DNA of 64,000 nt from Strix aluco (GCF_031877795.1 NC_133971.1:48847642-48911641); one strand, 5' to 3'; shown: positions 1 through 12,423, numbered from the stretch's first letter. The notes: generated from the letters alone by a model not told the origin. Made by a program: numbers and translations.

Positions 1-3000
1 TTAAAACTTCTTGGGAAAAGAGATTCAGTCCAGTCTAAGGAAAAGAATTTGGTCGGGGTCTGGCAAAGCATTCAAATTAGGCTATTAAAAAAAAAACTGC
101 TCAGCAAAATAGAAAGATTTCTAAAATAAATAAGGCAGTTTATTTTTACTCCCTCTGATTTGCTAACTACCGGAAGAAAAAACATGTTTTGCCTGACCGT
201 ACTTTTTATTACGTAAACAACCCTTTGTAGGGGAAAAAAATCCATGAACTTAAACTTAACTTCCTTAAATGCCTGATATCGTTAATGATATTGTTGGGAT
301 AATGAAGGACTAGTGAGTATATTGCCAGAGTAAGCAAAATTATTAGCAGCAAAGCAAAAAAAGAATCACAAAACCTAAGAGATAACTAAGAAGGACATTA
401 TTACATAATGCATCACTGCTACCATTTTGTCTAAAAATTATTTGAGTTGTTCATGTGCATCCATTTAACAATTCAGGCTCAACCATAAGCATAAAACTAA
501 AGATATGGCTGTGACAGATGCAGTGTGTCTCAACATGGAAGACAGGGACAAGAGTAATAGCAGCACATCAAGGATGCCTACACTGTTAGATACAGAGTAA
601 GAGGACTGATTTGCTCTGTGACAGTGAGCAAGAAGCATCCAAGAAAAGTCCTGGCCAGGACCAGGTGGCACCCTGAATCATTCCTCTTAATGCACTTGCC
701 AGGACTTGTTAGTACAGAGGAGAAAATGATCTGCTGTGCTCTATGCTTCACTGCCTAAGCCATAGTTTTGTTCAAAGTTCCTTCTGCTGGAAATACATGT
801 CTCATAAGTTCACCTTTCTTTCCACGCCACATACTATTCTCTCCTCTCTTACTACACAGGATGAACTTTTCGCTCCATAATTGTCCCTCTCACACTTTAC
901 TGTGGTCTGTATTCAAACTATAGTCTGGTCCTACAGTAGGGTGGTAGAGAGCCAGATATACTATTTAATGCTAGTTTAGGGTTTGGTCTATAAATCCAGG
1001 ACAATTGTTTTGCATGACTACCACTTTGGAAGATGAGAGGTTTTCTGGCTTGCTGTACGCTTTCACATTTCTCAATAATTTTCTTAAGCGGTCTAGAGAT
1101 GAAACTGTGAGATGCTCACATTTTAGACTGATAGTGTTATTTTCTTGTTCTTTACAAGAAATTTCAGCTGAATATCCTGTGCTATAGCTGTAATCTGAGA
1201 GTTTTACTCCATTTGATTTAGACTTGTCTAGGACACTGTGTTTACAGAACCAAAAAACCAGATCCTATGGCATATATTGTGCATCTGTTCTGTGAAACCG
1301 ACCAAATGAAGCAAAGGCATGATGTTGATAAGCAGCACATGGGCATGAGTGAAGTTGCCCTGACATTCCCCCTCTGCATCATCATGTTTTCCAATGATCA
1401 AAACCTCTTGGGTTTAAAGAAAGAGGTACTTCTTCTTTTCAGAGGTGCATTCTTGTAACCAAGAATAAATCTCACTGGTCATCTCGGTTGCATATACCAC
1501 TCTGACAGAAGGAACAATGAACAAGCCAAATGTTACATTGCAAGACAGGTACAGTTTTGACTTCTTTCATCCTTAAAGCTTGTTGCTTGTTTCTTTGTTA
1601 AGACCAAAAGTATTGCACGTACACTTATTGTGGGAGGTGAGTTAAAGAACAGAAAGTAGTTTCCCCACGTGTGGAACCTGCCTCATTTGACAACCTAGGA
1701 TTTTGATTTTTAGATCTGATTTTAGGGAAGGAGTTTCAAATTAGCATGGAGTTGCCAGTTACATATTACTGTAATTGCTCCAGGTCATCAGAGTTGCAAT
1801 CACAGACTGCAATTTCAGGTTTAGTGATTATAATTACCTCTGTTATTAGCCCAGTATCATGAGTGAGGCCATGACACAATCAGAAGCCTTGTTACCAAAC
1901 TTTCAGATCAGTGCTGAAAGGACTGTGTTTGAAAATGTGTTTACATTTTACAAATGTTCACTATTTTCTTTTATAAAAGAAGTGAATGAAAGTGAATGAT
2001 CTGTCACATGATGTATTTAATTTACCTCAGATGTTCAGTCTAAGCTGTTTCAAAAAGGGAGATGAGAGACTTGCATGTGACCTCATACAATACCTTTACG
2101 AAATTCCGTGGGAGTTTCTTATGCAAAATGTGAGATCTACTTGCAATAGATAAAACCAAAAGCAACTGAGAAGGCAGTTGGTTTTTACAAACATGAAACC
2201 AACCAGAATCATGAGCCAACTTTGGCAACCAAAATAGTACTTTAATGTATTTTTCCAGATTTTCTTCTCTTCCACATCTTTTGCAAGTAACCACTAACAG
2301 CACAATGAAGAATCAAGCACACAGAGATTTGCTAAATCACGGAAACACAGCACTGTGTAATGTGGCACCCTGGCAGGGAGCACAGCCTGAGCAGCAGGCT
2401 GGCATGCTGCTTCACAGCACAGCAAGGCACAGACAGGGTGAATGCTGCAGCAGCAGCAGAGCAACAGGAAAGGAAAAGTGGTGGCTCACAAAAGGAAGGG
2501 TGACAGAAAAAAACACAATTGAAGCTGCATGAAGAGTTATTTTTAGCTGGCAGTACTTGGATGTATTGCCATTTGCCTTTCCAGCGGGTTATGGCTGTAC
2601 CTCGTTCAGGGCTGGCCCACACCAAGACAGTGACTGGGGACTGAGGCCAGCCACTGTAGACAGTAGCACACACTCAGGAAAGCAGTTTTTTCTTCCTGGC
2701 ATTTACATTTTTACTGATCTTTTACTTTTTGACTGACACTAGGGATCTAAATGGAAAGATGGACTTCTTTCTCCTCCTCATTCCTCCTTCCAAAATGCTT
2801 ATGCTAGCCCTAGTGCCTGGCCAGCCACAGGGTAAACTGAGCTGGTCTACCTGAGAATCAACAACAGAAAGACTCTTGCAGAGTGGTTGTGTGGGCACAT
2901 GATGACTTGTGTTAGCACCAGGGGAGGGTGGGAAGAAAGGCAAGATCATCACCTTCAGCAGCAGTGACAATTTATGTACACCTTCAAATTATTTGTCACA

Positions 3001-6000
3001 TTCAGAGACATGCTGTGACTTTTTTTGCTAAATATATGTAGGCTTGAACAACATGCTCAGTTGAGCTTGATGGAAATTGGCTGGAGGCAGCCTGCAGCAG
3101 CATCGTCTAACACCTGCTACACTGCCAACACTCACCAGTTTCTGGGCCAGACAAGTGAACATTATTTTATGAGAACTCAATATGTGCATGTTTCTTGACA
3201 GTTCTTGTTAGGAGAAGGGATAGCCAATCCACCACTAAAAGTGACTACCTTATCAGGCACAAATGCCTGCAGAGCCATTGGCAACTGCCCACCAAATGCA
3301 GAATGCTGAACTTCAAGCGCAGGTAGACTGCAAACAGCCATGCAAGCACTGCAGTATTTATTAAATTAATTTGGAGTAGCAATCTTTCTGTCTAATTAAT
3401 ACATTTTATAGTAACAAATGCAACTGAAATGCTCAAAACCTGCCTCTCAATAATATCTGCTGGCATAATTGTATCTATGCCAGAGGATACCTATGTTAGG
3501 TAAAATGTGCTTGCGAGTACAAAGGATGCCTGCAGAAGTATGTAGTTGCAGACCAGTCTTCAGCCTCCTAAGGGATTCTTTCTTCACAATGTGACTAAAC
3601 TATCTAATCCACTTAGGCTAACCTGGGTGATACTTCAAAAGCAAAGTTGCAGTCTGTATTGATATTTGTCTTGTGCCAGTACTTTTCATCTTCTTGGAAT
3701 AAAAATCCTACAATGTAAGTACCTTTATATAACTTAGTTGAAATTCCTTCCGAAAAAAGTTTCAGTGTTGTAAGACTTAGTAAAGAAATATGGTTCTACT
3801 CGTAACGTGTCTTTGTCTACACTATTACTTTTTCAATATGGCAGGTAATTATCCATAAGTGAAAGGGAGAAGGAGGAAGAACACTTCCTCTGGCATTAAC
3901 AGCATGACAAAACATGCACACTGGCAGTTTTGTGATGTAGTAGTTAACGTGCAAAGTCACACCCTCATTATTTCACGGTAACTCATTTGTGCAGTTATAA
4001 CCAAAAATAAAAGTGTATATACAGGAGTTATCATGAGATAGCTGGGATGGAATAGTTATTTTAAGCTATTTCCTCACATGGAAATAGTTCTTAACAAGTG
4101 TTTCCTTACAAGGTATCTCCAAGCTGGAGAAAAAAAGTTTTAATGGATGAACATTATTATCCCCCAAATCCTGCGATTCTGAAAAGAAAACAGTGTCATG
4201 GAAAGTATCTTTCTTTCCGCAAACACTGTAGAGGAGAGGTGCTAAAGAGCTATAGTTAGGTCTGCAGAAGAATTTTCATCAGACAGAATAAAGGCAGAAT
4301 CACTATTGCAAAGCATTTTGGACATGATTGCACAAATTTTAGTTCTTACATCAACAGAAAAAAATGCAGATGAAGATTAAGCAAGAAACAGGGTGTTTCT
4401 GTTGCTGCTGCTGTTTCTCTAGTTTAAAAGACATTTTCAAACAATAAGTAGTGAATAAAATATCTGCAATTAATTCTGTGTTTTTCAAGTCACTTGCTGT
4501 CAGTTTTTACAAAGCAGTGAGTGATCATGAATGATAGACAAATCCAAAGACTTTAAACACAATGGGTAATGTCTGAAGCCCGCAGGTTCAACAGATTAGG
4601 AGATAACATTATGCATTGTACATCGTTACAGTGTTCTTACCATGCAATCAGTTTTTCAGTATTATATGGCTAAATCCTTTTCATGTGTTTTTGGGTGGTT
4701 TTTTGTTTTGTTTTGTTTTTCTTATCTGCAATCCTTAGCTGCCAAGGCAAACAAGTAAAATAGGATGTTTTATTCCCAGCTCTTGTGTCATGAATCGATT
4801 ATAGTATGGCATCTTCTAGAACAGTCACAGACAGCTTATGCCCTTGAGCCTCACAGCATCTCTATACATGTCAAAAAATACAGCACCTTCAGCAATAGTC
4901 ACCAAGTCCTTGGTAGGAGGCTGGAGTTGTATTATTCTGGCCAGCTACCTTGTCTCACTAAACCATTCTTTTTGCTTCAAAAAGGCCTGCCTCAGGAAAC
5001 AAGCGGGCTGGCAAACCAGGTCAGTGCATGTTTGTGTCAAACATAAAGCAAGCTCTTCCCCAAAACTCAGCAGTTCCTGGTTTTGAGTTCAGGCACCCCC
5101 AAACTTGTCCCACACGAGCTCTACTGCCACCCATAATGCTATTTACCAGTATTGTTCACGAACCCCCTTATCTAATATACTGGTTTCTATATGGGCATGG
5201 AAGCTTCTGTTCACACACATTGCTAGCTTAGGTGATTTGTTAATACCATTCTTCTGTACAAATAGCAAGATGTCTGTTTTCTGTTGTAAGGAATTGAGGC
5301 AGAAATAAAGGAGAACAAACAAAAACATCATCTCTTCTTTTTCATTGCAGCCTTTGTATGAACATTTCCAAGCTCACCTGTCTCCAAGCTTGTTTCCTCC
5401 TGGCTCACAGTCAGTGCTAGTCAGTTCTCCAGGCTCACTTTGAGGTGTGTCGAGACAGCAACTTAGCCTGCCATGGCTTCCAAGCTCCTACCTCCAACTC
5501 CACTTATGCAGCCCACACCTCACACTGACACCAGTGACTGCACAGTTAGCCCATCCATGCACTTCATCCAGCGTAACTGGTGGCGTTTTAATCAATCCCC
5601 TCAATGTATGGCCAAGTATGGAGGGGACAGGAAAGCAGAACCACAACTGGCCTGAATTCAACATTTGTGAGCTGCCATGAAAGCGCATTCTGCATGAGGA
5701 TACAGCTTTTGCAAAACAAGATCATAAATCCTACAGGATTTCAAATTGCTTAAGTTGGTATTTGAAACCATGAGTCAAGCCAAGGAGTAGAAACATGGCA
5801 CTTTTTGGATTAAACTGGCTAAAGCTGCTGGGGAACTACACCTGCCATTTGAATATGCTTGTTTGAGAACTGCCATCCTGACAGCTGCTTCACATGTCTT
5901 AAAACAAGTATATATTAAATTTGAACTTCTCACTGTGGGAGGGATGACACAATTTTCTGGGTACATGACTTTTAACAGCAAGAAGTCTAACCCATTCTTA

Positions 6001-7930
6001 GTAAGAGCTAATTCTAGAATAAAAGAGAAATGGTTTGTGTCAGGATGCAGAAGAGATTGCATGTGCAGAAGAACGGTATTTTCCATAAAATTTAATGGAC
6101 TTTCCATACTACAGTTAGTCTACAGCTAGTCACTACACACATGACCATTCATGATCCCAAAAAGGGAACAGTACAGTACATCAGAGAGTAGTAAATGCAA
6201 GTAAAAATCTTCCAGTCACGCCATCATTTAGGTCTGTAAATTTACAAATTGCAAACACTGGTCCAAAGAGATGCTGTTTCTCAGGTTTCTAATATGGTGG
6301 TGGAAGTGTTAATTTGGGTTTAAGTATGCACATCAAATATTCAAGGTAGTCATGCATTAAATAGGTAGTGTGGACATATCTACCTATTAGCCTGCAAAAG
6401 ACTGATTATCAAGATCTGCGATAGAAACTATTTTACTTTTTGCTTCAATCTTCAATATTCAGGCAGTCCTCCTCTTAAACTTGTTCTGTTAAACATTTAA
6501 GACTTTTTGGCCTATAAATCATGCTTCCAGTTTTTTTAAATGAGTATATTGTGTCAGATTTGTAGTCTGCTGGCCTGTAGTCAGATAAGTTGCTGCTCTG
6601 TTAAGCTCTGGAACAACATGCATATAGCAAACACTAGCTCTGTTCCAAAAAAACACTAGGGTTGAGCTGGCTTTTAACCCCTTCTGCTTTTGTTGGTAGT
6701 CCAGACAGCAAAGTTCTGATAACAGAAACCCTCTATCTTCAAGCCTACATTTTAGTCATGGGCAGTTTATCCTAACCTGACCTTGTGCCAACATTTTCCT
6801 TCAGTTTAAACTGTTCATTTTCCTCTTCAGATGTATATATACAGAGAAAGGCTGCAGCACTCCCCCTGTGTTTACCCTCTATGTATTCCATTCCTTGCTA
6901 TATCTGCTTATTCCCTTGACAATAAATTACTTCATGTCATGCTATTCTTACATTTATTTTAGGCATCTATCTGCAGATCAGATTTCTTTTTCTGTGTAGT
7001 CAGACCAGAATGGTTTACCCTGGTTTACTTTTAAGCTTATGACTGAAGCCAATTATTGCTACCAGACCAGCTAAAACCTCACTCTCATGGGAAGCTGTGA
7101 AGGCATACCCAGGTTCCTCCTGTCAGTAGCACTGCATAGGAACTCTCTTCAGTAACACAGAAGCAGGAAGGTGTCCCTGGACTAAATCATCAATACTCCT
7201 TCTTCTGTCCACTGCAACTGCGTTACTTCTAATAATCAACCTAAATAAGCAATTTGTAGTTTATACCAACTCATTCTGTGACAAGGCTTTCAGCTTAATT
7301 GAAAAGTTTCCTCCCTATTAGCTCCCTTATCCTAAATTAGGTGACCTATAATACCAGCAATAAGTAACTTTATAATTCAAAACTTCCATAGTGGCATTCT
7401 CCCTTACCTTTTCCTTTTTTTAATTTTCATTTACACTGTATAATTTTACAGCCAGCTTCTGTGATTTTTGTCTTGTGAGTAAAATGCATTCTAGCAGCTA
7501 CACAAGAAAATTAATTCGGTTGTAGCTTGAGCTACAGATACAAAACTACAGTACAAAACCACAGAATCTAAAAGCAAAACATCTTAATATTGTACATGTA
7601 TCTAGTCCCAGCAGGCCTAAATTACATCAATTGGCTCTGAAGATTGTAAGTATGTAAATGCTCTACATTTCATTTTGGTTGCAGAAAACAGGAAGTAACA
7701 CAACCAGCCAACTCATCTGCAGTTGCTAATTTCAGGAGAGGATCTCTTGCGTGGAGATCCACTAGTTACTGTATTTCAGTAGATTTCTAAGGTAAACCTT
7801 TCATGTCACTGTATAAGTGACTCCAATATATTGTGTTTATTATAATATCTGACTTAATGAGCAGAATATAACTTGCATCTAAATCCTGATCTGTATCTAC
7901 AGTTTCTTCTATTTAAGGCACTAACAGAGC
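1..7930. other. Upstream flank, no gene seen
   Basis: AT-rich single-copy-looking DNA left of the DTWD2 CpG island. Open frames are short and match no family I know, and I recognise no CR1 or LTR ends. In mammals DMXL1 is, as I recall, the neighbour on the divergent side of DTWD2; none of its exons is visible, so it would lie further left. Old, unrecognisable repeats and conserved non-coding elements cannot be excluded by eye. Confidence 0.5.
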
Positions 7931-8459
7931 TTGGAAAAGGCACTCAGAGCTTATCTGTTACTGTACCACCCTCCTAGCATAGCTTGTGCTGCAGCCTCTC
8001 TCCTCGAGTGTAAAGGATACCTACAAAAATGGGAAGGCCCAAACGCCTACCCTGAAGCGGCCCCGAGCCAGGCTCCAGCCAGGCCTGCCGTCCGGCTGCG
8101 TTCTGCCCGCCCCAGTCCCGGTGCTGCTCGGATGGGCCGAGAGCCACAGGCTAAGCTGCAATTCGCGCCGAAGGAGATGCCGCGCGTGGCAGCGCTTGTC
8201 GCCGGGCAGGGCCGGTGCGGCGGGCAAGGCCGAAGCCAGCCGGGAGGCGTTAGGCTCAGCTCCGCCGCTGTGACAGACGGGCTGTTACCGCCGCTCTCGC
8301 CGCCTGCAGATGCCGACACCCTTCCGGGTCAGGGCAGGTGCGGCTCCGCGCTCCCGGAGCCTCAGGCGCCGCCCCGCCCCGCCGGGCGCCGCTCCCCGGG
8401 GAGGCGGCGGGAGGGGCCCGAGCGGGGAGAGCCTAGGCCCAGCAGCGACGCGCGCCAAC

Positions 8460-8475
8460 AGCGCCCCCTGCTGGC
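8460..8475 (-). promoter_or_regulatory. CTCF-like site 1
   Basis: The + strand reads AGCGCCCCCTGCTGGC, close to the reverse complement of the CTCF core motif (CCASYAGRKGGC type). It lies about 150 bp upstream of the DTWD2 start codon. Occupancy is inferred from motif similarity only. Confidence 0.6.
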
Positions 8476-8520
8476 TGCGGCGCCCCGCCACGAGCCGGGT
8501 GAAGGGCTCCCCGAGCCCCG

Positions 8521-8546
8521 ATTGGACGAGCCCCGCGAAGGGGCGG
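8521..8546 (+). promoter_or_regulatory. Inverted CCAAT box and GC box
   Basis: ATTGG at 8521-8525 (NF-Y-type inverted CCAAT) is followed 14 bp later by GGGGCGG at 8540-8546 (Sp1-type). They lie between the two CTCF-like sites and 80-100 bp upstream of the start codon, a usual position for proximal elements of a TATA-less promoter. Confidence 0.5.
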
Positions 8547-8583
8547 CGGCGCCTCGCGGGAACGGCGGCTTTTCCTGCCCGCC

Positions 8584-8599
8584 GGCGCCCTCTGGTGGT
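8584..8599 (-). promoter_or_regulatory. CTCF-like site 2
   Basis: The + strand reads GGCGCCCTCTGGTGGT, again a near-consensus CTCF core in reverse orientation, the same orientation as site 1 and 124 bp from it. It ends 25 bp before the start codon, so it is probably in the 5' UTR or at the transcription start. Confidence 0.6.
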
Positions 8600-8624
8600 G
8601 GCCGGTGCCTCCCGCCGTGCCGGC

Positions 8625-8788
8625 ATGGAGCGGGGCAGCACGGCGGCCCCGGCCCCGGCCCCGGCCTCGGCCTCGGCCTCGGCCTCGGCCTCGGCCCCGG
8701 CGCTGGGTGAGGAGGGCGAAGGCTGCGCGGGCCTGTGGGAGCTGCCGGTGGAGCGCTGCGAGAGGCGGCCGGAATGCGGGCGCTGCAG
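8625..8788 (+). CDS. DTWD2 exon 1 (tRNA acp3U transferase, N-terminus)
   Basis: First coding exon of DTWD2, a SAM-dependent enzyme of the DTW/TDD family that adds a 3-amino-3-carboxypropyl group to uridine (acp3U) in the D-loop of cytosolic tRNAs; human DTWD2 is assigned to position 20a. The 164 nt encode 54 residues plus two bases of a Ser codon. Residues 9-26 form a Pro/Ala then Ser/Ala repeat; LWELPVE and RRPECGRC follow. Cys51 and Cys54 are the first half of the zinc-type motif C-x2-C-x6-C-x-C, completed in exon 2. The ATG has G at -3 and +4. An in-frame ATG at 8310 has no stop before 8625, but would add 105 Arg/Pro-rich residues read from promoter DNA, so I prefer 8625. The donor is CAG|GTGAGG at 8789. 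Confidence 0.9.
8645..8698 (+). repeat. Coding hexamer repeat GGCCCC/GGCCTC
   Basis: Nine tandem hexamers within DTWD2 exon 1: three GGCCCC, five identical GGCCTC, then one GGCCCC. In frame they encode alternating Pro-Ala, then Ser-Ala, then Pro-Ala dipeptides. Each unit gain or loss keeps the frame, so allele length may vary. The leader is outside the catalytic DTW domain. Confidence 0.9.
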
Positions 8789-8948
8789 GTGAGGCGCGGG
8801 GCAGCACGGTAGAGAAGCCGCGGCGCTGGCGGGCCCGGCCGGCCCTCGCCCCGCCCCGGCCTTTGGGAGGCTGCGCTGAGGCCTTGGGGCGGTGCGTCGT
8901 GGTGGCGGGGGGCGGCGGGCGGTGCAGAGCTCAGGGGAAACGGGGCTT

Positions 8949-8982
8949 GGTTACTTAGCAACCGGGGCCGGTTACTTAGCAG
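8949..8982 (+). promoter_or_regulatory. Duplicated X-box-like element
   Basis: GGTTACTTAGCAACC at 8949-8963 resembles an RFX X-box: the AGCAAC half-site is perfect and the GTTAC half imperfect. GGTTACTTAGCAG repeats its first 12 bases at 8970-8981. It sits 160 bp into intron 1, still in the CpG island. Function is inferred. Confidence 0.35.
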
Positions 8983-9017
8983 GGAAGAAGTCGCCCTCAC
9001 GGCGACCACCGCTGACA

Positions 9018-9031
9018 CCCCCCCCCCCCCC
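9018..9031. repeat. C14 homopolymer
   Basis: Uninterrupted run of 14 C at the edge of the CpG island core (G14 on the other strand). Confidence 0.9.
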
Positions 9032-9317
9032 GACTCGAATGTAACTGAAGTGTCGCGTGTCTCTGTCTGAGACAGGCCGTGTCACCGTGGCAGCGTATAC
9101 CCGTATCTCGTAGAGATCTACAAGATGTATGTAGGCAGCGGAGCGGCAGATCAGAGTTTCGGGGCGCCCATCAGCCGTTTCACGTCAGGGAAGCGCCTTC
9201 CTTGCGGCGGGGCGGGGCAACCGCTTCGGCAGCGCTTGGCGGTGAAGATGGTGGGCAGCGGGCAGGAGGGGAGGGCTTGGGGGCACTTACAGAGGCTGGC
9301 AACGAGCTGCTGTAAAG

Positions 9318-9414
9318 TTGTGGGGTTTTTTGGTTTGGTTTTGGTTTTGTTTGTGGGGTTTTTTTTGTTTGTTTGTTTGGTTTTTGGGTTTTTTTGTTTT
9401 TTTTTTTTTTTTTA
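9318..9414. repeat. T/G low-complexity tract
   Basis: GGTTT/GTTT-type simple sequence that ends in a run of T. It marks the downstream border of the CpG island. It has no coding meaning in any frame. Confidence 0.85.
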
Positions 9415-10412
9415 AGAAGCCTCTGGTTGTTCTCACCAGACGTGTAAATTTGGCTGCACTGGGCTTGACCCCAAGCCTCCCTTGCCAAGCACAGCCTGCA
9501 TCTGTGACGCCTGGACAAGGTGGAAAATGTTCCCTGGAGTCTGTGGGAGGGTGAGGTGGAAAAGGGCGGGTGCGGTGTCCCCTGATGCCATGCAGTAAAA
9601 GTAAAGTACATGAGACCTCAGTATGGCTGCACAGTCTTTGGTGCTCTGTCAAAACAACTAACATCTAATAACTTTACAGCTAATTTTGAAATCCAAGCAC
9701 TGGGAAAAGCAGGGGGTCAATATAACTTGACGTGAACTTGGGAATTTTTTTAAAGTGGGCAGTGGCTTTTGATCTTACAGAAATATCTGTGTATATCTGC
9801 GTATATATGTCCTTTTAATGGAGTTGGCAGTATGTCAGTTGTTCCTGAAGTGACAAATTTGTGCAGAACTGCCAAAGAAAAAGTTTTCCTCTACCTATAT
9901 TGATTTCATCTGCTTCCGTTGATTGGTAAAACAAGTAGAAAGGCACGTAATTTACTAACAGTGTAGTTGTAGTCCCTCTAAATAGCATTAGGGTTCAGGA
10001 GCTTATTTTTAGTGAGATTTCTGTAAATAAGTCATCATAAAAAGTAAGTATTGTGGGAGTCATAACATTTGTAAAATAAAGGTCTAGGCTGCTTAGTTTC
10101 CTGGTAACCTTTTGGTAAGGGACTTTGTTTTAAGTCTGTTGGAGAGTCAAAACTGATTTTTGAGAACTACAGCACCTTCACCCCGGTGTTTGTTAAATCT
10201 TTCAGAGATCTTAATTAGTTTTGAAAGGCTGGATTTCCTTTTGCAAAAGCCATGCCAATTCTTATGTAAATCATGCATTTTTGTAAGTGTTCACTAGCCA
10301 TATTTTTAATTATACTTTCTGCTTACATTAATAGTTTTATTTATTGCAGATTTTTATTTTTTCTAAAGTTGTTTCATGTTTGCCCTTTCTAGACCTGAGG
10401 TGCCAAGGAACT

Positions 10413-10451
10413 GCTGAATGAGAGTTATCCCACTGTCGTTCCTCATTCAGC
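10413..10451. repeat. Short perfect inverted repeat
   Basis: GCTGAATGAG at 10413-10422 pairs with CTCATTCAGC at 10442-10451 across a 19-base loop. It could form a small hairpin. No precursor-microRNA-length stem is evident. Confidence 0.7.
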
Positions 10452-10620
10452 TATTTAACCTTGAGTTCTTTTAAAATGCCTGTAGGATGCTGCTGGTTAT
10501 TGCTTATTTTGTCAGTGTGTTTCATAATCTCTGTTCTAGTTCCTTCAATTTTGAACAGATTCTCTGAGTCTCCCATAAAAATGGTTTGAGAATAGGCATC
10601 TCGTGGTTTTCTTCCATAGT

Positions 10621-10660
10621 AAAACCTAATGTATTTACTCAAAACCTGATGTATTTACTC
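10621..10660. repeat. 20-bp tandem duplication
   Basis: Two adjacent 20-bp units, AAAACCTAATGTATTTACTC and the same with G for A at position 9. This looks like a recent local duplication. Confidence 0.85.
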
Positions 10661-12406
10661 AGCTCCTCATCACCATGTAGTATTAAAACACCAGCTTCCT
10701 AAAAAGCTGTAAATGGATTACACTTGTGAAGAGCAATGCTGTGAAGATACAATGAGGACAGACACTTAAAGAAATATGGGGCCAGAGAAACTGTGGATAA
10801 AATGGCCACAGAGCTGCTTGGTTTTTAAGAGACAAATTAAGTGACAATTTTTTTAAAACTGAAGTTTTGATGGAGATTGGGATGCAGGACTGAATTGTGC
10901 ACTCAGTTTATTTTTGCAGTGTATCCTCTCCATTGTCTTCCTCAGGAATATAACTAAATTGTCCTTGTCATTGAGCACAGCATTCTGTGACATGACTTGG
11001 AGTAAAAGTGAGTAAGTCAGTGACTTAGGGTATATCGTGGGAAGGAATATTACTGAAGCTTGATTATTACTCTGAACATTATGGTGGTGATGGTGGGGAA
11101 CAGGTATCTTCAGCTGAATCCCTTGATTTTTCTAAACTACAGAGTAGATTTTTATTGTAAAGGACCTTAATGAATGTAATTTAAGTGTGTTTGGAATCAA
11201 TGTTTATAGTGGTGATGGTCTGAATAGAACACAAAAGCACAGAAGAATGGATTCTCTTTAGCATCATCTAGTGATTCCCCATGGGGACCGACTTAAAGTT
11301 TTGGCTTTTTTTTTATATGACAAGACAGCTGATTGACAGCTTTCTAACAAGTACTGAATCTGTCAAGATGTGAAACAGAAATATGGCAGTAAGGTCGGTA
11401 AGTTTTCATTTTGGATAATGTGAATGATTTGAGTGTCCTGAAGGAACAGAAGTATTACATCTTTGAGACTTTCTGTTGCCTATGGTGGTTATGAAGAAAA
11501 TGCTAGCATTTGCAATAGCTTATGTTGGAGAATTTGAATGAAATAATGTAATGAAATTCTACATTTTGAAGGGGTGTGTATGTGTAAGTGCTAGTTTAAA
11601 AAAAAGATTGTGGAAAATGATCCTATGCATAGTTGATGTTTGAGATGACAAATGGCTGATGCAAATGAAGTACGTGCAGTTGACTTTATGCTGTTTTATT
11701 CTTGAGGCTACAATTTAATACGTGTTCTGTTTGTCTGCCGAAACCAAAAGGTCAGTGGTGATAAACTCTGAATCACTGATGGTTATTTGATAAGTTCTTA
11801 AGGCTTTCTTGGCTGACTTAAATGTTCAGCTTGCTTTCAGAAGTTAAAGCCCACACCCAAACATTTAAATTGGAGAATAAGCTCAACATAGTTTCCAGGT
11901 TGATGTTAGCCTGGAAAACAAAATCAGTAGGCCCCACAACTGAAACCATATAGGACAACAATTTGATTTTGTGGTGTGACACTCTGAGCGCAATATAACA
12001 TTTTGAAATTTTGTCCTTGTGTGGAACAGAGTTCACTCTTTCTAGATACTTGGTGTGCTGTTAGAGAAGAAGCCTTTTGGTAGTACAAAAGCAATAAATG
12101 CACAATGACTTACTACCACAGATCCTGACTGTGCATATGCAGAATTTTACTGTAGTAGGAGTAAAAGAGGAATGTTTTCCTCTTTTCTGAGGAATGCATT
12201 CAGGAAAAAACAAGATTTTTGACTGTGAGTATCATTTATGATCCATGGGCATTGCTAGGTCTCGTGGGCCATCACAAATCCCAACTGGAAATGACCCTCT
12301 GTGTTTGCAGGACTAATTTATGTTGTAAGGTTAGGATAACAAGCGCTGATGTTTTCTCATGTTCTGCTATGATGTATGCTGTTATACAGTATTTGTATTT
12401 CAAGAA

Positions 12407-12423
12407 GGGGGGGGGGGGGGGGG
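12407..12423. repeat. G17 homopolymer
   Basis: Run of 17 G flanked by A/G-rich sequence. Confidence 0.9.

Larger units (their letters stand above)
8030..9290 (+). promoter_or_regulatory. CpG-island promoter of DTWD2
   Basis: About 1.2 kb of very GC-rich, CpG-dense sequence in an otherwise AT-rich window; it is the only such island here. It covers the first coding exon and the start of intron 1. GC boxes occur at 8372-8383, 8540-8546 and near 9208-9216, an inverted CCAAT box (ATTGG) at 8521-8525, and a CRE-like half site (ACGTCA) near 9181. There is no convincing TATA box, which fits a dispersed housekeeping promoter. The transcription start is inferred to lie between about 8450 and 8620. Many open frames through the island on both strands only reflect the lack of stop codons in GC-rich DNA. 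Confidence 0.85.

Noticed and set aside
7931-8710. 259-codon open frame through the CpG island
   Set aside because: It is Pro/Ala/Arg/Gly-rich from GC-rich promoter DNA, runs in a different frame from DTWD2 exon 1, and overlaps similar open frames on both strands. Lack of stops explains it.
8362-9018. 218-codon minus-strand open frame in the CpG island
   Set aside because: Same reason: low-complexity translation of GC-rich DNA, including the hexamer repeat read backwards.
9318-9414. Possible telomere-like repeat
   Set aside because: The T/G tract lacks the TTAGGG unit; it is irregular GGTTT/GTTT simple sequence.
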